Below are positions 1-9,334 of a DNA stretch of 64,000 nt, piece after piece. Position numbers and translations under genes: made by a program. The first letter of the stretch is position 1; each line of letters begins with the position of its first letter. Where the stretch lies: contig NZ_JPQU01000023.1 of the NCBI RefSeq assembly GCF_000737245.1, positions 62,001 to 126,000 of the forward strand, in the 5' to 3' direction. Below the pieces are notes generated by a model. It ran no database searches. It had not been told where the DNA came from and worked only from the letters and a program-made list of their open reading frames with translations. The stretch comes from Pseudomonas syringae (lineage in GTDB: Bacteria; Pseudomonadota; Gammaproteobacteria; Pseudomonadales; Pseudomonadaceae).

Positions 1-77
1 TTGACACGGGCAAGGCCCAGTTATGGGCTGGCAATGAAGACGGCGTCGCGCAGAGCGCTGAAGTGCAGTTCGACTGA
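1..77 (+). CDS. C-terminal end of a protein, probably itaconyl-CoA hydratase (partial)
   Basis: The third forward frame is open from the window edge and ends at TGA 75–77. It encodes about 24 residues, DTGKAQLWAGNEDGVAQSAE and four more. The composition fits the C-terminal strand of a MaoC/hot-dog dehydratase. The genes that follow match the P. aeruginosa itaconate cluster, where the hydratase gene ich lies just upstream of the acyl-CoA dehydrogenase gene. Identification as Ich is therefore by context; the fragment alone is too short to prove family membership. Confidence 0.4.
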   Translation, partial: DTGKAQLWAGNEDGVAQSAEVQFD

Positions 78-173
78 AGTCCCTGCGCGTCACAGTTTTT
101 CAAATCGCCCCACTGATGTTCAAACAATGATCATGACCCCGACACCGGCAGGCCATGACAACGAGGACAAACA

Positions 174-1337
174 ATGAACCCTTACGAAGACGAAGACCTC
201 AATGCGATCCGCGAAGGCGTTCGTGCCCTGTGCGGCGAATTCGACGCCGCTTACTGGCGCAAAATCGACGAAGAAAAAAGCTTCCCTGAAACCTTCGTCA
301 AGGCCCTGACCGACGCAGGTTGGCTTTCGGCGATGATCCCGGCTGAATACGGTGGCTCAGGCCTGGGATTGGCGGAAGCCTCGGTCATCCTTGAGGAAGT
401 CAACGCATGCGGCGGCAACTCCGGCACCGTTCACGGCCAGATGTACAATATGTTCACCTTGCTGCGCCACGGCAGCGACGCGCAAAAAAGCCATTACCTG
501 CCAAAACTCGCCAGCGGTGAACTGCGTTTGCAATCCATGGCTGTCACCGAGCCCACCACGGGCACCGACACCACCAAGATCAAGACCACGGCCGTCCGAC
601 AGGGCGACAAATACATCATCAACGGCCAGAAAGTTTGGATCTCTCGGGTTCAGCATTCGGACCTGATGATCCTGCTGGCACGCACCACTCCGCTGGCTGA
701 AGTGAAGAAAAAGTCTGAGGGCATGTCGATTTTTCTGGTCGATCTACGTGAGGCCATCGGCAAGGGCCTGACTGTTCAACCCATTGCCAATATGGTCAAT
801 CACGAAACCAATGAGCTGTTCTTTGACAACCTTGAATTGCCGGCCGACAGCCTGATCGGTGAAGAAGGCAAAGGCTTCAAGTACATCCTCGACGGCCTGA
901 ATGCCGAACGCACCCTGATCGCCGCCGAGTGCATCGGTGATGGCCGATGGTTCATCGACAAAGCCAGCGCCTATGCCCGTGACCGGGTGGTCTTCGGCCG
1001 GCCAATCGGGCAGAACCAGGGTGTGCAGTTCCCCATTGCAGAAGCCCACATCGAGATCGAAGCCGCCGATCTGATGCGCTGGCGTGCCTGCGAGGAATAC
1101 GACAACGGCAAAAACGCCGGGGCCAGCGCCAACATGGCCAAGTACCTGGCCGCCAAGGCCTCTTGGGAAGCCGCCAATGCCTGCCTGCAGACTCACGGCG
1201 GTTTTGGCTTCGCCTGCGAGTACGACGTGGAGCGTAAATTCCGCGAAACACGCCTCTACCAGGTGGCACCGATCTCCACCAACCTGATTCTTTCCTACGT
1301 CGCCGAGCATTTGCTCGAACTGCCACGCAGCTTCTGA
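174..1337 (+). CDS. acyl-CoA dehydrogenase family protein of the itaconate cluster
   Basis: This 387-residue cytoplasmic FAD enzyme has the normal acyl-CoA dehydrogenase length and architecture: an N-terminal helical domain, a middle beta domain with the FAD-contacting stretch QSMAVTEPTTGTDTTKIKT near residue 125, and a C-terminal helical domain. A GAGG Shine–Dalgarno lies at 161–164. At the position where most family members carry Tyr-Glu-Gly-Thr (catalytic Glu), this protein has Tyr362-Gln-Val-Ala-Pro, so the usual base is absent at that site. It may be supplied elsewhere, as in isovaleryl-type enzymes, or the activity may be altered. It is followed at 10 bp by the MmgE/PrpD gene and is likely cotranscribed. 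The homologous gene sits in the same place in the P. aeruginosa itaconate locus, where its exact substrate is unsettled. Confidence 0.9.
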   Translation: MNPYEDEDLNAIREGVRALCGEFDAAYWRKIDEEKSFPETFVKALTDAGWLSAMIPAEYGGSGLGLAEASVILEEVNACGGNSGTVHGQMYNMFTLLRHGSDAQKSHYLPKLASGELRLQSMAVTEPTTGTDTTKIKTTAVRQGDKYIINGQKVWISRVQHSDLMILLARTTPLAEVKKKSEGMSIFLVDLREAIGKGLTVQPIANMVNHETNELFFDNLELPADSLIGEEGKGFKYILDGLNAERTLIAAECIGDGRWFIDKASAYARDRVVFGRPIGQNQGVQFPIAEAHIEIEAADLMRWRACEEYDNGKNAGASANMAKYLAAKASWEAANACLQTHGGFGFACEYDVERKFRETRLYQVAPISTNLILSYVAEHLLELPRSF

Positions 1338-1347
1338 GGATTTGCCC

Positions 1348-2697
1348 ATGAGCCATACCCAAGCCCTGGCCGCGTTCCTGGCCGACCTGCACTACGAGCA
1401 GATTCCCGGCACCGTTCTTGACCGCACCGAAGACCTGTTTCTGGACTGGATCGGTTCGGCGCTGGCCAGTCAGGGCGCGCGCCCTATCCCTCTGTTCGAA
1501 CGTTACGCGCATCGCATGGGGCCAGCCGACGGCAACGCGAAAATCCTGGTCAGCGGACGCGGCACCTCGCCCTGGTTTGCGGCGTTCGTCAACGGCGCAT
1601 CATCACACCTGGTGGAGCAGGATGACCTGCACAACAGCTCGGTGCTGCACCCCGCAACCGTGGTGTTTTCAGCAGTACTGGCCGCAGCTCAGGATTTGAA
1701 CAAATCAGGTAAGGACCTGCTGCTCGCTTCAGTCGCTGGCTACGAAGCCGGGATCCGCATCGGCGAGTTCATGGGCCGATCGCATTACCGGATCTTCCAC
1801 ACCACGGCCACCGTCGGCACCCTGGCTGCCGCTGTCGGTGTGGGCAAGCTGTTGGGCTTCAATAAAGAGCAATTCATCAATCTACTAGGCAATGCCGGGA
1901 CTCAGGCTGCCGGTTTGTGGGAGTTTCTTCGCGATGCCGCGGACTCCAAACAGTTACATACCGCCAAAGCCGCCGCTGATGGTTTGCTCGCCGCCTACAT
2001 GACCGAAGACGGGCTAACAGGTGCGCGCAACATTCTTGAAGGTGAGCAAGGCATGGCGGCAGGTATGTCCACCGACGCCAAGCCAGCCTGCTTGTCAGAC
2101 CGATTGGGCACTCGCTGGGCGTTGGTGGAAACCTCATTCAAGTTTCACGCCTCATGCCGCCACACCCACCCGGCCGCAGATGCCTTGTTGCACCTGATGC
2201 AGCGCGAAGGCCTTAGTCACGAACAGATCGCCACGGTGGTTACTCGAGTTCATCAGGGCGCAATTGACGTCCTCGGGCGCGTCGTGAAGCCAACCACCGT
2301 GCATCAGGCGAAATTTTCCATGGGGGCCGTGCTAGGGCTGATTGCCGTGCATGGCAGTGCTCAGTTAATTGAATTCCGCGACCTGGCGCTGACTGACCCG
2401 GCAGTGGACGCCTTCCGCGAGAAAGTCAGTATGGAGCTGGACCCTGAGGTCGATGCGGCTTATCCAGGTCGCTGGCTGGGACGGGTGATCGTCACCACCA
2501 CCGACGGCCGCACGCTTGCGGCCGCTATCGACGAACCCAAAGGCGACCCCGGCAACACCCTGTCGCGCCCCGAACTGGAATCCAAGTTTCAACGCCTGCT
2601 GGCATTTTCCGGGGCTCGCACTGAAGAGCAAGGCAAAGCGTTGATTGACCGTGTCTGGGCATTGCGGGATGCGCCAACCCTGGTGGATTTGATTTAA
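1348..2697 (+). CDS. MmgE/PrpD family protein
   Basis: This 449-residue protein belongs to the MmgE/PrpD superfamily, which contains 2-methylcitrate dehydratase and cis-aconitate decarboxylase. Family signatures include the N-terminal SGRGTSPWFAAFVNGASSHL and VEQDD stretch (about residues 65–90), where the active-site His/Asp cluster lies, and FKFHASCRHTHPAADALL near residue 265. I place the start at ATG 1348 because GAGGA at 1336–1340 is correctly spaced; a TTG six bases earlier is also in frame. It lies between the acyl-CoA dehydrogenase and CoA-transferase genes of the itaconate cluster. Whether it makes or breaks a C5/C6 dicarboxylate cannot be decided from sequence. Confidence 0.9.
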   Translation: MSHTQALAAFLADLHYEQIPGTVLDRTEDLFLDWIGSALASQGARPIPLFERYAHRMGPADGNAKILVSGRGTSPWFAAFVNGASSHLVEQDDLHNSSVLHPATVVFSAVLAAAQDLNKSGKDLLLASVAGYEAGIRIGEFMGRSHYRIFHTTATVGTLAAAVGVGKLLGFNKEQFINLLGNAGTQAAGLWEFLRDAADSKQLHTAKAAADGLLAAYMTEDGLTGARNILEGEQGMAAGMSTDAKPACLSDRLGTRWALVETSFKFHASCRHTHPAADALLHLMQREGLSHEQIATVVTRVHQGAIDVLGRVVKPTTVHQAKFSMGAVLGLIAVHGSAQLIEFRDLALTDPAVDAFREKVSMELDPEVDAAYPGRWLGRVIVTTTDGRTLAAAIDEPKGDPGNTLSRPELESKFQRLLAFSGARTEEQGKALIDRVWALRDAPTLVDLI

Positions 2698-2730
2698 ACA
2701 CGGCACTGTCGCGCAGCCAGCACGGGCCTT

Positions 2731-2818
2731 GTAGGAGTGCGCTTGCCCGCGATGACATCGGCACATCCAACGCTGATGGCGTCTGCCGCAATGCAATCGC
2801 GGGCAAGCGCGCTCCTAC
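2731..2818. repeat. REP-type inverted pair, family A
   Basis: Two 23-bp arms face each other: GTAGGAGTGCGCTTGCCCGC plus GAT at 2731–2753 and its near-exact reverse complement at 2796–2818, separated by 42 bp. The same element occurs at 4209–4294 and 42857–42944. This is the typical layout of Pseudomonas REP pairs placed between genes. A diverged half copy (gtgacttgcccgcgaa) follows near 2844–2861. Confidence 0.85.
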
Positions 2819-2938
2819 AGAAGATGGCAATCCCCTGTGAGAGCGTGACTTGCCCGCGAAGAACAACAACGCAGCTGCATTCGACGCACCGCTTTAGCAG
2901 CCTTTGGCAGCTCCTACAGGTTTCAAGAGGTAACAGAC

Positions 2939-4138
2939 ATGACTCAACTCAATCCCCGCCCGCTGGATGGCATCACCGTCATCAGCCTGGAGCACGCCAT
3001 CGCAGCGCCCTTCTGTACCCGGCAATTGGCCGATCTCGGTGCCCGGGTGGTGAAGATCGAACGCCCTGGCACCGGTGATTTCGCGCGTGGCTATGATCAG
3101 CGCGTCGATGGGCTGGCCTCGCATTTCGTCTGGACCAACCGCTCCAAAGAAAGCCTGACCCTGGACCTTAAACAGGATGCGGCCGGGTCAATTCTGCAAT
3201 CGTTACTGGGTAAAGCAGACGTGCTGGTGCAGAACCTCGCTCCAGGTGCAGCAGCGCGCATGGGGCTGTCTTTCGACGCGCTGCATGAGCGCTTCCCGCG
3301 ACTTATTGTTTGCGATATTTCGGGCTACGGCGAAGGTGGCCCCTACGAGAAGAAAAAGGCTTACGACCTGCTGATTCAAAGCGAAGGTGGCTTTCTCTCG
3401 GTCACCGGCGGGCCTGGCGAGAACGAAATGGCCAAGGCCGGTTGCTCCATTGCTGACATCGCGGCAGGCATGTACGCCTATACCGGGATCCTCTCGGCGC
3501 TGATGCTTCGGGCCAAAACCGGTGTGGGCAGCCGCATTGATGTTTCGATGCTCGAAAGCCTGGTGGAGTGGATGGGCTACCCGATGTATTACGCCTACAA
3601 CGGCGCGCCGCCTCCGCCTCGGGCCGGGGCATCTCACTCCACCATCTATCCCTACGGGCCTTTCCCCACCGGCGGTGGTGGAACCATCATGCTGGGCTTA
3701 CAGAACGAGCGCGAATGGGCGCTGTTCTGCGAAAAAGTCCTGCTCGACAAGGCACTGGCCATAGACGAACGCTTCTCCGCCAACTTCAAGCGTTCGGAAA
3801 ATCGCGAAGTGCTGCGACAGATCATCGTGGATGGGTTTGCCTCGTTGTCGGTGGACGAAGTGGTTGCACGGCTGGAGGATGCGCAAATCGCCAACGCTCG
3901 CGTCAATGACATGCAGGGCGTCTGGGATCATCCGCAACTCAAGGCCCGAGACAGTTGGCGAGAAGTCGACAGCCCTGCTGGAAAACTGCCGTCGCTGCTA
4001 CCTCCGGGCCGCAACGCGGCTTTCACCCCGCGAATGGACGGCGTGCCCGCGCTGGGGCAACACACCGCTGGCATTCTCGATGAGTTGGGGATCACGGGCG
4101 AGGAACAGGCGCGGTTAGTCGCAGAAGGGGTGGTTTGA
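2939..4138 (+). CDS. ict: CaiB/BaiF CoA-transferase, probable itaconate (succinyl-CoA:itaconate) CoA-transferase
   Basis: This 399-residue family III CoA-transferase begins with LDGITVISLEHAIAAPFCTR and carries ADLGARVVKIERPGTGD near residue 31, both typical of CaiB/BaiF proteins. The conserved catalytic aspartate of the family corresponds to Asp173 in GCSIADIAAGM. The glycine-rich loop follows near residues 240–250. The expected reaction is transfer of CoA from succinyl-CoA to itaconate to give itaconyl-CoA. Assignment to itaconate rather than another dicarboxylate rests on synteny with the P. aeruginosa ict–ich–ccl locus: acyl-CoA dehydrogenase, MmgE/PrpD, this gene, CitE-like lyase and TRAP transporter in the same order. 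REP pairs flank it on both sides. Confidence 0.85.
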   Translation: MTQLNPRPLDGITVISLEHAIAAPFCTRQLADLGARVVKIERPGTGDFARGYDQRVDGLASHFVWTNRSKESLTLDLKQDAAGSILQSLLGKADVLVQNLAPGAAARMGLSFDALHERFPRLIVCDISGYGEGGPYEKKKAYDLLIQSEGGFLSVTGGPGENEMAKAGCSIADIAAGMYAYTGILSALMLRAKTGVGSRIDVSMLESLVEWMGYPMYYAYNGAPPPPRAGASHSTIYPYGPFPTGGGGTIMLGLQNEREWALFCEKVLLDKALAIDERFSANFKRSENREVLRQIIVDGFASLSVDEVVARLEDAQIANARVNDMQGVWDHPQLKARDSWREVDSPAGKLPSLLPPGRNAAFTPRMDGVPALGQHTAGILDELGITGEEQARLVAEGVV

Positions 4139-4208
4139 GCGGGATGGCAAATACAATATTGCTAAAAAACGTGAGGTCCTACCCTGCCGCAGAGCAACCA
4201 TGGGACCC

Positions 4209-4294
4209 GTAGGAGCGCGCTTGCCCGCGATAGCGTTGGATCAGCGAATAATCTTTTGTCTGACCACTGCTATCGCGGGCAAGCGCGCTCCTAC
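4209..4294. repeat. REP-type inverted pair, family A
   Basis: The arms GTAGGAGCGCGCTTGCCCGC plus GATAG (from 4209) and the reverse complement ending at 4294 form a perfect inverted repeat of about 25 bp with a 36-bp centre. It lies between ict and ccl, so it could act on the polycistronic message as a stabilising or attenuating hairpin. Confidence 0.85.
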
Positions 4295-4348
4295 AAGAAA
4301 GCATTCCGATTCAGCGAGTTCACCAGGCAACAAGAGGAGCCAACCACC

Positions 4349-5179
4349 ATGCCCCCATCCATCGTCCGCTCTGCGCTGTTCGTGCCGGGAAGTCGGCCCG
4401 AACGTTTCGCCAAGGCGCTGGCCGCCGGTGCCGATGCGGTCATCGTCGATTTCGAAGATGCCGTTGAAGAACCACTCAAGCGTCAGGCCCGGGATAACCT
4501 CAAAGCCTTTCTGGGTCAGGATCGCGGGGCCTGCGTCTGGGTGCGGATCAATGCGCCGGACCATGCTGAACATGCCGCCGACCTGGCCTGGTGCGCCATT
4601 CAGCCTGGAGTCGCGGGGATTCTGTTACCTAAGGTGGAAAGCGCCGCGCATGTCGCCGAAGTCAGGCAGACACGCAAACCGATCTGGCCGATCATCGAAA
4701 GCGCCAAAGGGCTGCTGGCCCTCGAACAGATCGCCCATAGCGAAGGCGTAGAGCGTCTTTCTTTCGGCAGTCTCGACCTGGCCCTGGATCTGAACCTGAA
4801 CACAGGCACTGCCGCGGCGCAGCTATTCCTCGATCAGGCACGCATGGCGGTGCAATTGCACTCTCGAGGTGCCGATCTACTGCCACCACTAGACGGTGTT
4901 TATCCTGCCATTGGTGACCCGGATGGCCTGCAGAAGGCCGTCCGGCATGCTTATGACATGGGTTATGGCGGCGCGCTGTGCATTCATCCCAAGCAGATCC
5001 CGATCATCCATGCCGCCCTCACCCCCAGCGCCGACGACTTGGCCTGGGCCCATAAAGTCATACAGGGAAGCGCCGCTGCACAGGGCGCAGGGGCCTTTCA
5101 ACTGGACGGGCAAATGATCGACGCGCCCGTTCTGCTGCGAGCGCAGCGACTACTGGCGTTGGCGTTGGCGTTGGCATAG
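4349..5179 (+). CDS. ccl: HpcH/HpaI (CitE-like) lyase, probable (S)-citramalyl-CoA lyase
   Basis: This 276-residue TIM-barrel lyase has the CitE hallmarks: RSALFVPGSRPERFAKAL at the N-terminus, DAVIVDFEDAVEE near residue 30 (metal-binding acidic residues), VRINAPDH near 70, and GGALCIHPKQIPIIH near 210. It should cleave citramalyl-CoA to acetyl-CoA and pyruvate, the last step of itaconate breakdown. ATG 4349 is chosen because GAGGAGC lies about 9 bp upstream and the family starts here. The C-terminus is a low-complexity Leu-Ala tail encoded by a tandem hexamer. Substrate assignment is by synteny with P. aeruginosa ccl. Confidence 0.85.
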   Translation: MPPSIVRSALFVPGSRPERFAKALAAGADAVIVDFEDAVEEPLKRQARDNLKAFLGQDRGACVWVRINAPDHAEHAADLAWCAIQPGVAGILLPKVESAAHVAEVRQTRKPIWPIIESAKGLLALEQIAHSEGVERLSFGSLDLALDLNLNTGTAAAQLFLDQARMAVQLHSRGADLLPPLDGVYPAIGDPDGLQKAVRHAYDMGYGGALCIHPKQIPIIHAALTPSADDLAWAHKVIQGSAAAQGAGAFQLDGQMIDAPVLLRAQRLLALALALA

Positions 5180-5250
5180 GCATAGGCAGGAATACCGCAG
5201 GCTTGCGCGTCAGTCTGCTAACGTTGAACTGCGCGGGCTACATTGGCCGC

Positions 5251-5267
5251 GTTCGGCTCCGCCGAAC
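5251..5267. other. 7-bp hairpin in the ccl–dctP spacer
   Basis: GTTCGGC-TCC-GCCGAAC is a perfect 7-bp inverted repeat with a 3-base loop. No T tract follows, so it is not a canonical terminator. The 231-bp spacer between the lyase and TRAP genes otherwise shows only the tandem hexamer just after the lyase stop. Confidence 0.4.
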
Positions 5268-5380
5268 ACGGGGTTCTATAAAAGCTAATTCTGCAGCTGG
5301 AGGGCATTGGGCCATCGTGTCGTTAACGCTTCAAAGGCGCCCGCCCGTGCAGGTGTCTTGAAAACACTCTATAAAGCTGA

Positions 5381-6409
<1,029 letters not shown>

Positions 6410-6509
6410 AGTTCGGCTGCGCGAGGAAATGAGCGGCCCGTTCAACAAGTGACGTATGTGCGGCCGCCCATCCCCGGGTGGCTGCCCTCTCTTGGTTTGG
6501 AGAATTCTT

Positions 6510-7142
6510 ATGCAATCGCTCAGGCGAGTCTGGGAGCATTTCGAGGAGGGCATGATTGCCTTCCTGTTGGCTGCCATGACACTGGTCACGTTCGTCTACG
6601 TGGCGCTGAATAACCTATACACGCTGTTCTATACCCTCAGCGACAAGTGGGCGTGGAGCAGTGACTTTTTCGCCTGGTTCGGCGATCACCTGATGGGTTA
6701 TGCCCAGGAGATGACCTGGAGCGTCGCGTTGACCAAGGCGCTGTTTGGCTGGCTGATCTTCTTCGGCATCGCTTATGGCGTGCGCACGGCGGGTCATCTG
6801 GGGGTCGACGTGTTGGTCAAGAAAACCAGCAGACCGGTCCAGCGCCTGCTGGCCATGCTGGCCTGCGCTTGCTGCCTGGCTTATGCCGGACTGTTTCTGG
6901 TTGCGAGTATCAAATGGGTCACCGCGCTCCTGGTCGCCGGGATCGGTGCCGAAGACCTGGACCGCTACGGGATCAAGATTGGCCACATCGCGATCATCGT
7001 GCCGATTGGCTTCGGGTTGATCATCGCGCGCTATCTGGAAATCCTGTACCGCATCTACACCCACCAACAGCTCGGCCTGGGCCTGGCGGATGAAGCCGCG
7101 GAAGCTACCAAATTGGCCAACCCTGCAGAGGAGCAACACTGA
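6510..7142 (+). CDS. dctQ: TRAP transporter small membrane subunit (DctQ family)
   Basis: This 210-residue membrane protein has four hydrophobic segments: about residues 15–40, 75–95, 110–135 and 160–185. It matches the DctQ size and topology. ATG 6510 is preceded by GGAG at 6499–6502; in-frame codons further upstream encode an implausible Pro/Gly-rich leader. Its stop overlaps the dctM start by one base, showing translational coupling. It bridges the binding protein and the large permease. Confidence 0.88.
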   Translation: MQSLRRVWEHFEEGMIAFLLAAMTLVTFVYVALNNLYTLFYTLSDKWAWSSDFFAWFGDHLMGYAQEMTWSVALTKALFGWLIFFGIAYGVRTAGHLGVDVLVKKTSRPVQRLLAMLACACCLAYAGLFLVASIKWVTALLVAGIGAEDLDRYGIKIGHIAIIVPIGFGLIIARYLEILYRIYTHQQLGLGLADEAAEATKLANPAEEQH

Positions 7143-8425
7143 TGACGGTGATCTGTCTGTTCCTGTTGCTCTTCGTGTTCATGTTCCTCGGCGTACCTAT
7201 CGCGATATCGCTGGGCCTGGCCGGGGCCGTGTCGATCCTGCTGTTCAGCCCGGATTCCCTGAGCTCACTGGCGATCAAACTGTTCGAAACGTCCGACAGC
7301 TACACCTTCCTGGCGATTCCATTCTTCCTCCTGTCAGGCGCGTTCATGACCACCGGCGGCGTGGCGCAGCGGCTGATCGATTTCGCCAACGCCTGTGTCG
7401 GCCATATCCGTGGCGGCCTTGCCATTGCGGCCGTGTTGGCGTGCATGCTCTTCGCAGCATTGTCTGGTTCCTCGCCTGCGACCGTAGCGGCGGTCGGGTC
7501 CATTGCCGTGGCGGGCATGGTGCGTTCCGGCTATCCAAAAGAGTTCGGTGCGGGGATCATCTGTAATGCCGGCACCTTAGGCATTCTGATTCCGCCGTCC
7601 ATCGTTATGGTGGTGTATGCGGCGGCTACCGAGACTTCCGTGGGCAAGCTGTTCATGGCGGGCGTCATACCCGGCATCTTGCTGGGGTTGAGCCTGATGG
7701 TGGTGATTTACATCGTCGCCCGGGTCAAAAACCTTCCAGCCCAGCCACGTGCAACTTTCCGTGAATGGTTGCATACCGCGCAACGGGCGTTCTGGGGCTT
7801 GTTATTGCTGGTGATCATCCTTGGCGGCATCTACAGCGGTATGTTCACGCCCACGGAAGCCGCCGCAGTGGCGGCCGTGTATTCGGCGTTCATTGCACTG
7901 TTTGTCTATAAGGACATGAGTTTCAAGGAATGCCCGAAGGTCCTGCTGGAGTCTGGCAGGCTGACGATCATGCTGCTGTTCATCATTGCCAACGCAATGT
8001 TGTTCGCCCACGTACTGACCACTGAGCAAATCCCTCAGCAAATCACCGCTTGGGTGATTTCCGAAGGCCTGACACCGATCGGCTTCCTGATCATGGTCAA
8101 CATCGTGTTGCTGATCGCTGGCAGCTTCATGGAGCCCTCGGCGATCATCCTGATCCTGGCACCGATCTTCTTTCCGATCGCCATGAAACTGGGCATCGAT
8201 CCGATTCACTTGGGCATCATCATGGTGGTGAACATGGAGATCGGGCTGGTGCATCCACCGGTGGGGCTGAATCTGTTCGTGACCTCAGCGGTAACCGGGC
8301 TGACGCTGGGGCAGACTATTCGCGCTGCCCTGCCCTGGCTGTCGATCCTGTTGCTGTTCCTGATCCTGGTCACCTACGTGCCATTCATCTCGCTGGCGCT
8401 GCCGACCTGGCTGGGGATGCCATAG
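7142..8425 (+). CDS. dctM: TRAP transporter large permease subunit (DctM family)
   Basis: This 427-residue, about twelve-helix permease has the DctM signatures FLAIPFFLLSGAFMTTGGVA (near residue 60), ALSGSSPATVAAVGSI (near 105) and GILIPPSIVMVVYA (near 145). It catalyses Na+-coupled uptake of a carboxylate with DctP and DctQ. It is the last gene of the cluster and is followed by a long hairpin at 8435. Confidence 0.92.
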   Translation: MTVICLFLLLFVFMFLGVPIAISLGLAGAVSILLFSPDSLSSLAIKLFETSDSYTFLAIPFFLLSGAFMTTGGVAQRLIDFANACVGHIRGGLAIAAVLACMLFAALSGSSPATVAAVGSIAVAGMVRSGYPKEFGAGIICNAGTLGILIPPSIVMVVYAAATETSVGKLFMAGVIPGILLGLSLMVVIYIVARVKNLPAQPRATFREWLHTAQRAFWGLLLLVIILGGIYSGMFTPTEAAAVAAVYSAFIALFVYKDMSFKECPKVLLESGRLTIMLLFIIANAMLFAHVLTTEQIPQQITAWVISEGLTPIGFLIMVNIVLLIAGSFMEPSAIILILAPIFFPIAMKLGIDPIHLGIIMVVNMEIGLVHPPVGLNLFVTSAVTGLTLGQTIRAALPWLSILLLFLILVTYVPFISLALPTWLGMP

Positions 8426-8434
8426 CAAAAAGGT

Positions 8435-8467
8435 AAATCCTCCATCGAGATGTTCGATGGAGGATTT
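8435..8467 (+). terminator. 13-bp hairpin after dctM
   Basis: AAATCCTCCATCG and CGATGGAGGATTT form a perfect 13-bp stem with a 7-base loop (AGATGTT), starting 10 bp after the dctM stop. Only three Ts close the stem and no T tract follows, so it may act as a 3' end-stabilising hairpin or a weak terminator. Confidence 0.5.
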
Positions 8468-8533
8468 GTCAAACGAGCCATTGGTTGGGGGGCACAGGGA
8501 AGCTGCGGCGAACAATGATTTAACGCAGCAACG

Positions 8534-8559
8534 AAAAAAGGACCCGAAGGTCCTTTTTT
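8534..8559 (-). terminator. bidirectional intrinsic terminator after tRNA-Gly
   Basis: AAAAAAGGACC-CGAA-GGTCCTTTTTT is a compact stem with a tetraloop and A/T tracts on both sides, so it can work in either direction. Its likely job is to end the leftward uvrC–pgsA–tRNA-Gly transcript, and it may also stop readthrough from dctM. Confidence 0.85.
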
Positions 8560-8602
8560 CTATCATCTGCAAACCCTAACTGAAGTCTGCAAATGCAATG
8601 TT

Positions 8603-8678
<76 letters not shown>

Positions 8679-8741
8679 ATCTTGGTGACGGGCGCTATTC
8701 TAACGTTTCAATTAGCGCCGTCAACCCTTTGTTTTAAAAAC

Positions 8742-9302
8742 TTATTTTTTATCTGCCGTGGTCTTCAAGTGCGGCCATGCCGCCCTGAGGTATTGCACCA
8801 TTGACCACAAGGTCAAACCGGCAGCAAGCAACAGCAGCGTGTAGCCCAGCATCACCCAGATGGTGAACCCTGGCGGGTTGCCCAATAGAATGACCAACGC
8901 CAGCATTTGCGCTGCGGTTTTCCATTTACCCAGATTGGACACGGCCACTTGCGCACGGGCCCCCAACTCGGCCATCCACTCGCGAAGGGCTGAAATGACA
9001 ATCTCCCGGCCGATAATGACCGCTGCTGCCAGCGTCAGCCAGATGTTGGCATGGGCCTGCACCAGCAACACAAGCGCCACTGCAACCATCAGTTTGTCGG
9101 CCACCGGATCGAGAAACGCACCAAAGGGTGTGCTTTGCTCAAGCTTGCGCGCCAAATACCCATCCAGCCAATCGGTTGCCGCTGCGAAAGCGAAGACCGT
9201 ACTGGCCGCCATATAACTCCAGTGATACGGCAAATAAAACAGCAGGATGAAGATCGGAATCAGGAGGACACGTAGAACGGTGATCAGATTAGGGATATTC
9301 AT
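8742..9302 (-). CDS. pgsA: CDP-diacylglycerol–glycerol-3-phosphate 3-phosphatidyltransferase
   Basis: This 186-residue inner-membrane enzyme makes phosphatidylglycerophosphate from CDP-diacylglycerol and glycerol-3-phosphate. The CDP-alcohol phosphatidyltransferase motif D-x2-D-G-x2-A-R-x8-G-x3-D-x3-D is intact at residues 44–69, starting at DWLDGYLAR. Several transmembrane helices surround it. ATG 9302 gives the family N-terminus MNIPNLIT; a GTG six bases upstream is less likely. It follows uvrC by about 30 bp, and the tRNA-Gly gene follows it. Confidence 0.95.
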   Translation of the reverse strand: MNIPNLITVLRVLLIPIFILLFYLPYHWSYMAASTVFAFAAATDWLDGYLARKLEQSTPFGAFLDPVADKLMVAVALVLLVQAHANIWLTLAAAVIIGREIVISALREWMAELGARAQVAVSNLGKWKTAAQMLALVILLGNPPGFTIWVMLGYTLLLLAAGLTLWSMVQYLRAAWPHLKTTADKK

Positions 9303-9334
9303 CGGCACAACTTGCTACGAGGTGAACGGGTATT

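Noticed and set aside
2731..2818. Inverted repeats considered as a CRISPR array or an IS terminal repeat
   Set aside because: Only two facing arms are present, with no regular spacers, transposase gene or target duplication; copies at other intergenic sites identify them as REP pairs.
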